DNA from: Sphingobium sp. Leaf26
GTDB taxonomy: Bacteria > Pseudomonadota > Alphaproteobacteria > Sphingomonadales > Sphingomonadaceae
DNA: 64,000 nt
Direction of reading: 5' to 3'
NCBI RefSeq assembly: GCF_001421665.1
Contig: NZ_LMKV01000006.1
Coordinates: forward strand, 21,469-85,468
The notes under the pieces were generated by a model. It did no database searches. It saw nothing but the letters and a program-made list of their open reading frames with translations, and was not told the DNA's origin. The translations under genes were made by a program, and so were the position numbers. Of this stretch, positions 1-8,051 are shown one piece after another (positions within the stretch are counted from its first letter, which is position 1; every line of letters begins with the position of its first letter).

Positions 1-2
1 TC

Positions 3-302
3 ACTGCCCGTTATCCCAAGAAGAATTGCATCAAGGGCGTGTTCGCCTTCTGCGAAATCAACGTGACGCTTGCCAAGAATTTCGCGCTCTTCGGCAAGGA
101 CGATCAGGTCAATTTCGCGGTCGATGTGCTGAACATCTTCAACAGCAAGAATTTCAGCGGTTTCGACGGCTTCTTCAACAACACCATCAACCCCGCGACC
201 GGTCAGGTCACCGATCCGTTGCTGCCGGCGAACGGCGCCAATGCGTCGAATATGTTGACCCTGCCGCGGCGCGTTCAATTCCGCGTGGGCTATCGCTTCT
301 GA
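3..302 (+). CDS. TonB-dependent receptor, C-terminal fragment (cut by window edge)
   Basis: The reading frame enters from the left edge and stops at 300-302. The last ~99 residues look like the final strands of a 22-stranded outer-membrane barrel: alternating aromatic/polar segments, a 'DVLNIFNSKNF' motif typical of the last periplasmic turn of TonB receptors, and a terminal 'RVQFRVGYRF' ending in Phe, the Bam recognition residue. The start, signal peptide and plug lie outside the window. The next gene is a glucoamylase-family lipoprotein, a common sphingomonad pairing for oligosaccharide uptake, so a sugar-polymer substrate is inferred, not shown. Confidence 0.85.
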   Translation, partial: TARYPKKNCIKGVFAFCEINVTLAKNFALFGKDDQVNFAVDVLNIFNSKNFSGFDGFFNNTINPATGQVTDPLLPANGANASNMLTLPRRVQFRVGYRF

Positions 303-374
303 TGACCCCGCATCCCGCAGCGGACCGGTGCTGCACGATCCGGCCCGTTGCGGTATTGCAACTGGAGTAGACTA

Positions 375-1853
375 TTGCTGGACAGACGGACGTTCGTTGG
401 CACGGCGGGAATGGGCCTTGCCGGGCTGCTGTCAGGTTGCGCCACGCGCAAACCGGAAGTGCCGCTATCCACCGGACCGATCGCGGTGGATGGCTGGACC
501 AAGCTGGATCATCGGCCCGCGCTGGATGTGGAAGTCAGCCCGCTGATCGACGACATCCAGAAACTGGCCTTTCGCTATTTCTGGGAAGTCACCGACGCAA
601 AGACCGGCATGGCGCCCGATCGCTGGCCCACGCCGTCCTTCGTGTCGATCGCCGCCGTCGGCTTTGCGCTGACCGCTTATCCGATCGGCGTGACCCATGG
701 TTGGATCACGCGGGATGAGGCGCGGCAGCGGACGTTGACGACGCTGCAATTCCTGGTCGCTGCGCCGATGGGCGACAAGCGCACCCAGGTCAGCGGCAAT
801 CACGGCTTCTTCTATCATTTCCTCGGCTCGACCAAGGGCTATCGTTTCGCCCTCTCGGAACTGTCCACGATCGACACGGCGCTGCTGATGGCGGGCGTGC
901 TGTTCGCGCAGAGCTGGTTCGACGATCCGCTCCATCCTGATGAAGTGAAGATCCGCGAGCTGGCGGAGAGGCTGTATCGCGCGGTCGAGTGGACCTGGAT
1001 CACCCCGCGTGCGCCGTTCGTGTCGATGGGCTGGCATCCCGAAAGCGGCTTCATCCGCTCCGACTGGGAAATCTATAATGAAGGCATGATCCTCTATATA
1101 TTGGGGATGGGTTCACCCACTTTCCCGCTGCGCGACGACACATGGAACGTCTGGAGTACGCAGTTCGAAACCAGTTGGTCGTCGCGTTGGGGCGATCCGC
1201 ATCTGCATTTTGCGCCGATGTTCGGCCATCAATATAGCCATGTCTGGGTCGATTTCCGCGACATCCGCGATCGCTACATGGCCGGCAAGGGCATCGACTA
1301 TTTCGAGAATAGCCGCCGGGCCACCTATGCCCAGCGCAACTATGCGATGGAAAATCCGGGCGGTTGGGCCGGCTATGGCGCGGACTGCTGGGGGCTGACC
1401 GCTTGCGACGGGCCGGGCGATTTCAAGATGACGCTGGCTGGCAGGGAAAGGGAATTCTACAGCTATTCCGCGCGGGGACCGGGCGAACGCGATGACGGCA
1501 CGTTGGCGCCGACGGCGCTGCTTGGCTCGCTGCCCTTCGCGCCGGAAATCGTCGAGCCGACCATCCAGGCCATGTATTTCCGCTATGGCGAGCAGCTTTA
1601 CGACAAATATGGTTTCCTCGACAGTTTCAACCCGACGATCATCCGTCGCCCGTCCCAACCTTTCCGCCATGGCGAGTTTCGCTTGGGCGTCGGCTGGGTC
1701 GACAAGGATTATCTGGGCATCGACCAGGGACCGATCGTGGCGATGATCGAAAATTATCGGTCGGGCCTGGTGTGGAACACGATGAAGAAGAATCCGCACG
1801 TCAGGCGCGGCCTGCAACGGGCCGGCTTCACCGGGGGATGGCTAGGGCAATAG
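375..1853 (+). CDS. Glucoamylase-family (glycoamylase-like, PF10091-type) Tat lipoprotein
   Basis: About 492 residues starting at TTG 375, chosen because GGAG at 364-367 lies 7 bases upstream; an in-frame TTG at 348 is possible but has no such site. The N-terminus 'LLDRRTFVGTAGMGLAGLLSGCA' is a Tat signal (RR-x-F) followed by a lipobox Cys. The mature part matches the glycoamylase-like fold seen beside bglX-type glucosidases: 'IQKLAFRYFWEVTDAKTGMAPDR', 'SDWEIYNEGMILYILGMGSPTFP' and a Tyr/Trp-rich C-terminal half with 'DSFNPT' and 'YLGIDQGPIVAMIENYRSGLVW'. The last motif holds the usual acidic and Gln residues. Probably acts on beta- or alpha-glucans at the periplasmic face. It lies 72 bp downstream of the TonB receptor fragment, so co-transcription is likely. 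The exact substrate is unknown. Confidence 0.85.
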   Translation: MLDRRTFVGTAGMGLAGLLSGCATRKPEVPLSTGPIAVDGWTKLDHRPALDVEVSPLIDDIQKLAFRYFWEVTDAKTGMAPDRWPTPSFVSIAAVGFALTAYPIGVTHGWITRDEARQRTLTTLQFLVAAPMGDKRTQVSGNHGFFYHFLGSTKGYRFALSELSTIDTALLMAGVLFAQSWFDDPLHPDEVKIRELAERLYRAVEWTWITPRAPFVSMGWHPESGFIRSDWEIYNEGMILYILGMGSPTFPLRDDTWNVWSTQFETSWSSRWGDPHLHFAPMFGHQYSHVWVDFRDIRDRYMAGKGIDYFENSRRATYAQRNYAMENPGGWAGYGADCWGLTACDGPGDFKMTLAGREREFYSYSARGPGERDDGTLAPTALLGSLPFAPEIVEPTIQAMYFRYGEQLYDKYGFLDSFNPTIIRRPSQPFRHGEFRLGVGWVDKDYLGIDQGPIVAMIENYRSGLVWNTMKKNPHVRRGLQRAGFTGGWLGQ

Positions 1854-1890
1854 AGCTTGCTGGCGGACATGGAGCAATGACGACGCCCGC

Positions 1891-3246
1891 TCAGTCGACC
1901 GCTGCTGTTCCATCCAGCGTGAAATCCATCAGTCGCTGCCCCTTGTCGTGGCGCGGCCAGTCGGTCAGCCCCCGGCCATTGGGGTCGCCCGTCTTGACGA
2001 AATTGACCAGATAGGCGCTGATCGTCCGGCCCATCTGATTGTCGCGCGGGCTGGTCTGCGGCCCATATTTGATCGCCTGCGTATCGAAGAAGAAGGGGAT
2101 GTCCGTGGCATGATAGGCCTGCGTCCCGCCGATCGCGGTCGCCACGTAGGAGAAGCGATAGGCATAGACCGGCTGGCCCTTCGCCGCGAACAGGGACGCC
2201 AGATTGCGCGCGCCCGCGATCATCCGCCCGTCCGGGCCGCCGATATCCGCACTGGTTGCGCCGATCATGACCGGCATCGGCCTGAACCGGCCCGCGCGAT
2301 AGGCGTCGGCCGCTTCGACCGCGCTCCTGCCGTCGATGACAGGGCTGAAGAAGGCGGGCTTTTCCGGCGTGCCCATATGGGCAAGGTTGAGATCGCCCGT
2401 CACCTGCGCCGCCGTCAGGGCACGCAACTGCTCCGCCGCATCGGGCGCCTCCGGCTTGATCCCCCGGCTCCGCCCGAAAGCGACGGCCAGTTCCTGGGCA
2501 TCGGCAGGCGTCGATAGGGGGCCGGACAGCCCGTCGCTGCCGGACATGATGACGGCGCGCTGGAACAGGCCCTGCGACAGCGGCGACGTCAGCAGCGCAT
2601 GCACCGACCGTCCGCCTGCGCTTTCACCGACCAGCGTGACCTGCGCCGGGTCGCCACCGAAGGCAGCGACATTGCGGCGCACCCATTGCAAGGCGGCAAT
2701 CTGGTCCATCAGGCCATAATTGACCACCTGATCCGTGCCTAACGCCGGATGACGGAAGGTGCCGAAGCGGCCCAGCCGATAGTTGAAGCTCACCACCAGC
2801 ACGCCCTGCCTCGCCAGCTTTGCGCCGCTATAGGTGGGCGGGGACGATCCGCCATTGACGAAGCCGCCGCCGTAAACCCAAACCATCACGGGCAGCTTGC
2901 CGTGCGCCTTGGCCGGCTTCCAGATATTGAGATAGAGGCAATCCTCCGCCGGTGCGGTCCCCAATGGGGCAGCGTCGCTGGGGAAAGGCGCCTGCATGCA
3001 ATCGTTGCGATAGGCCGTGGTGTCGCGGATGCCGGTCCAGCGTGGCGCAGGCTGTGGCGGGTGCCAGCGGAGCGAGCCTGTGGGCGAGGCGGCGAAGGCG
3101 ATGCCTTTCCAATGCACCCCGTCCGCGTCGATCGCGCCACGCACCCGGCCAGCCTCGGTCCGCACGACCGGTGCAGATGTTTGCGCCGGGGCATGGGAAG
3201 GCGCCACCATCGCCAGTGCCGAAATGACGCACCAAACCTGTCTCAT
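1891..3246 (-). CDS. Type-B carboxylesterase (alpha/beta hydrolase, secreted)
   Basis: About 451 residues from ATG at 3246 (AGGAG about 11 bases upstream), giving a clean signal peptide 'MRQVWCVISALAMVAPSHAPAQ'. A longer in-frame extension to 3366 is rejected because it would bury the signal. Carboxylesterase type B signatures are present: oxyanion-hole 'VYGGGF' (about residue 125), 'EDCLYLNIWKP', and the nucleophile elbow 'GESAGG' with Ser near 209. A C-terminal 'YHATDIPFFFD' carries the likely catalytic His. Hydrolyses carboxylic esters in the periplasm or outside; the substrate cannot be deduced. At about 450 residues it is slightly shorter than typical para-nitrobenzyl esterases. It converges on the glucoamylase-family gene with 37 bp between them. 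Confidence 0.9.
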   Translation of the reverse strand: MRQVWCVISALAMVAPSHAPAQTSAPVVRTEAGRVRGAIDADGVHWKGIAFAASPTGSLRWHPPQPAPRWTGIRDTTAYRNDCMQAPFPSDAAPLGTAPAEDCLYLNIWKPAKAHGKLPVMVWVYGGGFVNGGSSPPTYSGAKLARQGVLVVSFNYRLGRFGTFRHPALGTDQVVNYGLMDQIAALQWVRRNVAAFGGDPAQVTLVGESAGGRSVHALLTSPLSQGLFQRAVIMSGSDGLSGPLSTPADAQELAVAFGRSRGIKPEAPDAAEQLRALTAAQVTGDLNLAHMGTPEKPAFFSPVIDGRSAVEAADAYRAGRFRPMPVMIGATSADIGGPDGRMIAGARNLASLFAAKGQPVYAYRFSYVATAIGGTQAYHATDIPFFFDTQAIKYGPQTSPRDNQMGRTISAYLVNFVKTGDPNGRGLTDWPRHDKGQRLMDFTLDGTAAVD

Positions 3247-3432
3247 GACGCACCCAACTCCTGATGTCTGCCTTCGGAAATGGCATATTTTCATCCATGT
3301 AACAGCTTCGGCAGGGTCATGCACGCCAGGCTGCGGCAAGTGGGCCGGCGCACAGGATGGTCGCACCGCTTAACGATTAATCGACTTTTCAACGGCAGGG
3401 CGCTGCGATAATATTTGCCAAGGAGTGGTTGG

Positions 3433-3762
3433 ATGGCCAGCGGGGCGTTGTCATCCGATCATGCGTTTCGCCACTGCGGGGATATGATCGTGTCGTTTCG
3501 CTTTATGCAGGCAATGTGCTGCCTGTCACTCACCCTGCCGGCGGCTGCCGCATGGGCGCAGGCTCCTGCAAAATCGGACATGATTGTGGGCGCTATAGTC
3601 GTGAAACCATGTCTGGTTTCGAGTTCTGGCAGTAAAAATCTCTGTAATATGAATATTCGTAAGACGAAATCGGATGTCATGGCTCAGATTATTGTAGCGG
3701 ATTCAGCTAGTACCGGCGCTATGTCCAAATTTCATGCTTCATTCGTAGAGTATGAATTCTGA
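3433..3762 (+). CDS. Small secreted protein of unknown function, possibly pilus-linked
   Basis: About 109 residues from ATG 3433, supported by AGGAG at 3421-3425. An inner start at 3484 would place the hydrophobic segment 'MCCLSLTLPAAAAWAQA' nearer the N-terminus as an ordinary signal peptide, so the true start is uncertain. The mature part has two cysteines ('KPCLVSSSGSKNLCN') and ends 'SFVEYEF'. The 'VVKPCLVS' stretch faintly resembles 'VIKACIVS' of the SCPU subunit encoded next, so a decayed or short SCPU relative is possible, but this is a weak likeness. The second half is much more AT-rich than its neighbours, which hints at foreign origin or relaxed selection. I do not recognise a family. 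Confidence 0.5.
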   Translation: MASGALSSDHAFRHCGDMIVSFRFMQAMCCLSLTLPAAAAWAQAPAKSDMIVGAIVVKPCLVSSSGSKNLCNMNIRKTKSDVMAQIIVADSASTGAMSKFHASFVEYEF

Positions 3763-3916
3763 AATTGCATGTAAATTTCGGGTAGATGTATCATAATATT
3801 TCGCGTTTGAATCCGTAATGGACGATTCGACTAAAGTCTAAAACGAAAAGTAAGACTCCGTTAACGATCTGGGGCGATACTTTCCGCAGCAAAACATGCT
3901 CAGCTCGGAGAGTAAG
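3763..3916 (+). promoter_or_regulatory. AT-rich leader upstream of the chaperone-usher operon
   Basis: About 150 bases clearly richer in A/T than the surrounding DNA, with stretches such as 'catgtaaatttcg' and 'tatcataatatttcg'. It directly precedes the first pilus gene, whose start is fixed by GGAG at 3907-3910. It is probably the operon promoter; I could not fix -35/-10 boxes with confidence. Confidence 0.3.
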
Positions 3917-4414
3917 ATGTTCGGTTCCCGACTAGTTGCAGCGCTCATGGCCGCTCCGCTGATGATCGCGACCGGTAGCAATGCCCAGGCCGCTACCGCC
4001 ACTACGACCTTCCCGGTGACCGCCACCGTCATCAAGGCGTGCATCGTATCGGCCACGCCACTCGCGTTCGGCAATTATGATCCGACAGCCTCCGCGCCCA
4101 ACGATGCGACTTCAACCCTGTCGGTGCTTTGCACGGTGGGTACATCCTATACGGTGGGTCTGACCCAGGGCACGGCATCCGGTGCGACCGTCACCACGCG
4201 CAAGATGGCGAACGGGGCCAATCTGCTCAACTATGCACTGTATCAGGAAACCGGTCGTACCACCAACTGGGGCAATAGTGCCGGCACCGACACCGTCGCC
4301 GCGACGGCACCGGTGGGGGCGACCACATTGACCGTCTATGGCCGCATCACCGCCGGCCAGAATGTGCCGATCGGCGCCTATAGCGACACGATCACCGTCA
4401 ACGTCGTCTATTGA
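3917..4414 (+). CDS. Spore coat U (SCPU) domain protein, pilus subunit
   Basis: About 165 residues from ATG 3917 (GGAG 6 bases upstream). Signal peptide 'MFGSRLVAALMAAPLMIATGSNAQA' is followed by the SCPU domain. It has 'TFPVTATVIKACIVSATPLAFGNYDP', a second Cys in 'LSVLCTVGTSYTVGL', 'LLNYALYQ', and the characteristic C-terminal 'TVYGRITAGQNVPIGAYSDTITVNVVY'. SCPU proteins are the subunits of archaic chaperone-usher pili such as the Csu pilus; the C-terminal strand pattern fits donor-strand assembly. First gene of the pilus operon, 27 bp before the chaperone gene. Probably the major structural subunit. Confidence 0.88.
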   Translation: MFGSRLVAALMAAPLMIATGSNAQAATATTTFPVTATVIKACIVSATPLAFGNYDPTASAPNDATSTLSVLCTVGTSYTVGLTQGTASGATVTTRKMANGANLLNYALYQETGRTTNWGNSAGTDTVAATAPVGATTLTVYGRITAGQNVPIGAYSDTITVNVVY

Positions 4415-4441
4415 CGCGACGGCTATTCGGGGAGTTTTGGC

Positions 4442-5185
4442 GTGCGACGTTTTTTCCTGAACGGCGCGATCGCGGCGCTGATGGCCCTGGCGGTGCCGGT
4501 TACGGCGCATGCCACGACGCTGAAAATCTATCCGGTGCTGATTCAACTGGACGGCAAGACGCCGGTCCAGACGATGACGATCGAAAATAGCAGCGATGCG
4601 CTGGCCCGCATGCAGGTGCGTGTCGTGGCCTGGCGGCAGGATGATGGCCGCGACCTGTTCGAAGATACGCGCGATATCCTGGCCAATCCGCCCCTGTTCG
4701 AGGTCGCGGCCGGCGCACAGCAGATCGCCCGGTTCGGTTTGCGCACCACGGCCGGCACGACCGAGAAAAGCTATCGCATCTTCCTGGAGGAAATTCCGAC
4801 CGAGCGTCCACTGGCGCCCGGAGAGGTGCGTACCCTGCTGCGTGTCAGCATCCCCATTTTCGTGCCAGCGCCCGGTGCCCAGCCCTTGCTCGACTGGCAA
4901 CTGTCTGGCGCAGGTGACAGGCAGGTCGCCGTCACCGTGCGCAATAGCGGCGGCGCGCATATCCATCTCAACCGGATCGACATCCGGCGGGCGGATGGAT
5001 CGGCCCTGACGACGCGGCAGGAATCCATCTATATCCTGCCGGGCGCGACCCGAAACCTCCTGCTCGACACCTCCGCCATGGTCCGGGCGGGGGAGAAACT
5101 GACGCTCGACGCCACCAGCGATACGCAGCGGCTTTCCGTCAATCTCGTCAGTCAGACGGGATCCCATGGCGTCGGGGATCATTAG
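4442..5185 (+). CDS. Periplasmic pilus assembly chaperone (PapD-like, SCPU type)
   Basis: About 247 residues from GTG 4442, preceded by GGGGAG. Signal peptide 'MRRFFLNGAIAALMALAVPVTAHA', then an Ig-like chaperone domain: 'LKIYPVLIQLDGKTPVQTMTIENSSDALARMQVRVVAWRQDDGRDLFEDTRDILANPPLFEVAAGAQQIARFGLR'. The 'RIFLEEIP' strand and the following 'VRTLLRVSIPIFVPA' are the usual subunit-binding G1/F1 region. The second Ig domain follows to the C-terminus. It caps SCPU subunits and delivers them to the usher. Its last 20 bases overlap the usher gene, so translation is probably coupled. Confidence 0.88.
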   Translation: MRRFFLNGAIAALMALAVPVTAHATTLKIYPVLIQLDGKTPVQTMTIENSSDALARMQVRVVAWRQDDGRDLFEDTRDILANPPLFEVAAGAQQIARFGLRTTAGTTEKSYRIFLEEIPTERPLAPGEVRTLLRVSIPIFVPAPGAQPLLDWQLSGAGDRQVAVTVRNSGGAHIHLNRIDIRRADGSALTTRQESIYILPGATRNLLLDTSAMVRAGEKLTLDATSDTQRLSVNLVSQTGSHGVGDH

Positions 5186-7472
5186 GGCAGCCCTGCTGTT
5201 GACTGGCATCCTTGGCGCGGGCGGCATTGCCCGGTCCAAGGAGCCTGCACCCGCTGGCATGCCCGCCGTTTTGGACCCGGCGCCGGCGATGCTGCTGGTA
5301 TCGGTCAGCATCAATGGCCAGCCCCAGCCCGACACCTATCTTGTCGCCCGGCGCGGCGATGGATTTTTCGTGCGGGTCGACGATCTGACGGCCTGGCGCC
5401 TCCGATTGCCCCCGATCGACCCAACCCTGCTGGATGACGAATGGTTCGTGCCGCTGTCGGCGATCGGCGGCGTGACGGCGGTGTTCAACGAACTGCAACA
5501 GGCGCTCAAACTCACCGTGCCGTCCGCCGCTTTCCTCGCCAACCGGGTGTCTGCGGCGCCGACCTTGCCGCAGCCGACGGACAGCGCCTTCGCGGCCTTT
5601 TTCAACTATAATCTGTCGTTCGAATATGCTGACAAGGCGCAGGTCGGCGCCTTTGTCGAAACAGGCATGTCGGATGACTGGGGTGTCGTGTCGAACAGCA
5701 TGTTGCTGGGCAATGGCACCGTCTATGGTCGGGCGACGCGGCTGGACAGCTATTATATGCGCGACGACCCGGTGAGCCTGACGCGGCTGGTGGTCGGCGA
5801 CAGCGTGACCGATGCTCGCGACTGGTCGCGACAGGTCCGTTTCGGCGGCATACGCATCGGCACGGAGTTCGCCCTACAGCCCAGCCTGCTGACCTTTCCC
5901 ACGCCCTCGCTGGCGGGCAGCGCGGCCGTGCCATCCAATGTCGAACTGCTGGTCAACGGCACGCAACGGTTCCAGACCGATGTCGATCAGGGGCCGTTTT
6001 CGATCAATCAGGTGCCGCTCGTCACCGGCGCGGGGGAGGTGACGCTGGTGGTCCGCGATCCTCTGGGCGTCGAGCGGCGGATCAAATCCTCTTATTATGT
6101 CAGCAGCCGCTTGCTGCGCGCGGGTCTTTCCGCCTGGTCGGCCGAAGCGGGAGCGGAGCGCCGCGACTATGGCCTGCGCAGCTTTCGCTATGCGGCCCCC
6201 TTCGTCGCCGGCACCTATCGCCGGGGTCTGACCGACTGGATCACGGTCGAAAGTCGCGCGGAAGCGAGCAGCGACACCCAAATGGCGGGCGGGGGCATCA
6301 CCATGGTGATGGTGCCGCTGGGCGAATTCGGCCTGGCGGCTGCCGGCTCCAACGGGAAGGAAGGGCAGGGGTTGCTTTATCGGGCCGCTTTCAACCGCAA
6401 TGCCCCGACCTGGAATGTCGCGCTCAGCTATCAGCGGGCCAGCCGTGCCTATCGGGAAATCGGCGTGGAGCGCGACTCCGAACGCATCATCGAACAGATA
6501 CAGGCGGCCGGTGGCCTGACCTTCGGCCGGATGGGTACGGCCGGCGTCTCCTATACCAGCCTGACCTATGCGGACGGACAGAAAGCGCAGGTGCTGTCCG
6601 GCAATTACAGCCTGTCGGTGCGCGACCGGGCCTTCGTCAGCCTCTATGCGATCCACAGCCGTTTTTCGGAAACGGGTCGAGACACCAGCCTGGGCTTCAA
6701 TCTGACCGTCCCCTTCGGTCCGCGCAGCAGCGTATATCTTCAGGCGGGAACGGATGGCACTCGTGCAGAGGTGCGCAGCACGCCGCCGGTCAGCGGCGGT
6801 TGGGGCTATCGCCTCGCCAATTCCACCGGCAATAACGGGCGGCAGCAGGCGGAAGCGCAATGGCGCGGCGATGTGGGGGAGATGACCGCCCAGATCGACC
6901 ATGCCGGCGGACAGACCGGCATGCGCGTCACCGGTCGGGGCGGATTGTTGATGGCGGACGGCGCGCTCTTCCCGACACGGCAGATGGAAAGCGGCTTCGC
7001 GGTCGTGCGCGTACCCGATCAGGCGGATGTGCGCGTCTATCAGGAAAACCGCCTCGTCGGCCGCACCAATGCGCGGGGGACCGCGATCATCCCGGACCTG
7101 CGCCCCTATGAGGTCAATCGCCTCAGCATTTCTGCGGCGGACATACCGATCGACGTGCGCATGCCGCAGGATCAGTTGCTGGTCGTACCGCGCTATCGCG
7201 GCGCTGTCAGCGCCCATTTCGTGGCGATCAGGGAACGGCCCGGCACGATCATCGTCGTCATGCCGGACGGCAAGCCGGTGGAAGCTGGAAGCGGCGTGTC
7301 GGCCGGCGAAGAACTATCCTTCGTCGGTAATGGGGGGGAGGTCTTCCTGCAAAATATCCATGCCGGCATGGTCCTGACCGTGGATGCGGCTGGCGGTGCC
7401 TGTGATGTCAGGCTCGACGTCCTGCCCGATCAGGTGTTACCCACAATCGGGCCGTTGCGGTGCGTGCGGTGA
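5166..7472 (+). CDS. Outer-membrane usher for SCPU pilus (FimD/PapC-like)
   Basis: About 768 residues from ATG 5166, inside the 3' end of the chaperone gene. The N-terminus has a hydrophobic signal ('IIRAALLLTGILGAGGIA'). Usher features: an N-terminal domain with 'VSINGQPQPDTYLVARRGDGFFVRVDDLTAWRL', a long beta-barrel part with 'GGIRIGTEFALQPSLLTFPTPSLAGSAAVPSNVELLVNG', 'FQTDVDQGPFSINQVPLVTGAGEVTLVVRDPLGVE' (plug/barrel junction), and a C-terminal 'PIDVRMPQDQLLVVPRYRGAVSAHF' domain. It forms the pore that secretes and polymerises the pilus. Length is normal for the archaic (gamma3) class. Confidence 0.9.
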   Translation: MASGIIRAALLLTGILGAGGIARSKEPAPAGMPAVLDPAPAMLLVSVSINGQPQPDTYLVARRGDGFFVRVDDLTAWRLRLPPIDPTLLDDEWFVPLSAIGGVTAVFNELQQALKLTVPSAAFLANRVSAAPTLPQPTDSAFAAFFNYNLSFEYADKAQVGAFVETGMSDDWGVVSNSMLLGNGTVYGRATRLDSYYMRDDPVSLTRLVVGDSVTDARDWSRQVRFGGIRIGTEFALQPSLLTFPTPSLAGSAAVPSNVELLVNGTQRFQTDVDQGPFSINQVPLVTGAGEVTLVVRDPLGVERRIKSSYYVSSRLLRAGLSAWSAEAGAERRDYGLRSFRYAAPFVAGTYRRGLTDWITVESRAEASSDTQMAGGGITMVMVPLGEFGLAAAGSNGKEGQGLLYRAAFNRNAPTWNVALSYQRASRAYREIGVERDSERIIEQIQAAGGLTFGRMGTAGVSYTSLTYADGQKAQVLSGNYSLSVRDRAFVSLYAIHSRFSETGRDTSLGFNLTVPFGPRSSVYLQAGTDGTRAEVRSTPPVSGGWGYRLANSTGNNGRQQAEAQWRGDVGEMTAQIDHAGGQTGMRVTGRGGLLMADGALFPTRQMESGFAVVRVPDQADVRVYQENRLVGRTNARGTAIIPDLRPYEVNRLSISAADIPIDVRMPQDQLLVVPRYRGAVSAHFVAIRERPGTIIVVMPDGKPVEAGSGVSAGEELSFVGNGGEVFLQNIHAGMVLTVDAAGGACDVRLDVLPDQVLPTIGPLRCVR

Positions 7473-7483
7473 GGAGGGACAGG

Positions 7484-7978
7484 ATGGGCTTGCGCTTCTA
7501 TCTCGGCATGATCGTGCTGCCGCTCTCGGCGGTCGCCATGCCTGCCCCGGCGCAGGCGGCCTGCGACATATTGGCGCTCTGCACCTGCACCGTATCGGCC
7601 ACCGGTGTCGATTTCGGCACTTACAATCCGATCAGTGTCGCGGACAACGACAGTTCGGGCACGGTCCGCGTGCGTTGCAGCCTGGTGCTGGCCCTGGCCG
7701 GAAGCTACACGATTCAGTTGAGCCGGGGATCGTCCGCCACCTATGCCCAGCGGAGCATGACCAGCGGCGCGTCGACGCTGCATTATAATCTCTACACCAG
7801 CAATGCGCGCAACCAGATCTGGGGCGACGGGACCGGCGGATCGCTGTCCGTGACCAAAAATTTCACAGCCTTGCTGGGGGTCGACCAGACCACGACCGTC
7901 TATGGCCGGGTACCGGCAGGCCAGAATGTGGCGCCCGGTGGTTATAGCGATACGATCCTGGTCACGATCATATTCTGA
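7484..7978 (+). CDS. SCPU domain protein, second pilus subunit or tip
   Basis: About 164 residues from ATG 7484; AGGAGGG at 7472-7478 fixes this start over an in-frame GTG at 7460. Signal peptide 'MGLRFYLGMIVLPLSAVAMPAPAQA' then 'CDILALCTCTVSATGVDFGTYNPI', 'STLHYNLYTS' and 'TTVYGRVPAGQNVAPGGYSDTILVTIIF'. This single SCPU domain is close in layout to the first gene of the operon but has a more Cys-rich N-terminus (C-D-I-L-A-L-C-T-C). In Csu-like operons the last SCPU gene often encodes the tip adhesin, but those usually have two domains; with one domain a minor subunit or adaptor is equally possible. The gap from the usher stop is 11 bp. Confidence 0.85.
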   Translation: MGLRFYLGMIVLPLSAVAMPAPAQAACDILALCTCTVSATGVDFGTYNPISVADNDSSGTVRVRCSLVLALAGSYTIQLSRGSSATYAQRSMTSGASTLHYNLYTSNARNQIWGDGTGGSLSVTKNFTALLGVDQTTTVYGRVPAGQNVAPGGYSDTILVTIIF

Positions 7979-8003
7979 CAGACTGTAAGATGGAATTGGA
8001 CGC

Positions 8004-8040
8004 TTGCCGCCCCGCCGCCGTCAGCGTAGCGGGGCGGCAA
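8004..8040. terminator. Bidirectional hairpin between convergent genes
   Basis: A perfect 12-bp inverted repeat, TTGCCGCCCCGC (8004-8015) and GCGGGGCGGCAA (8029-8040), with a 13-base loop. It lies between the pilus operon and the minus-strand TonB receptor gene that ends at 8052. It lacks a long T tract on either side. Confidence 0.6.
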
Positions 8041-8051
8041 GTCGCTGCCGA

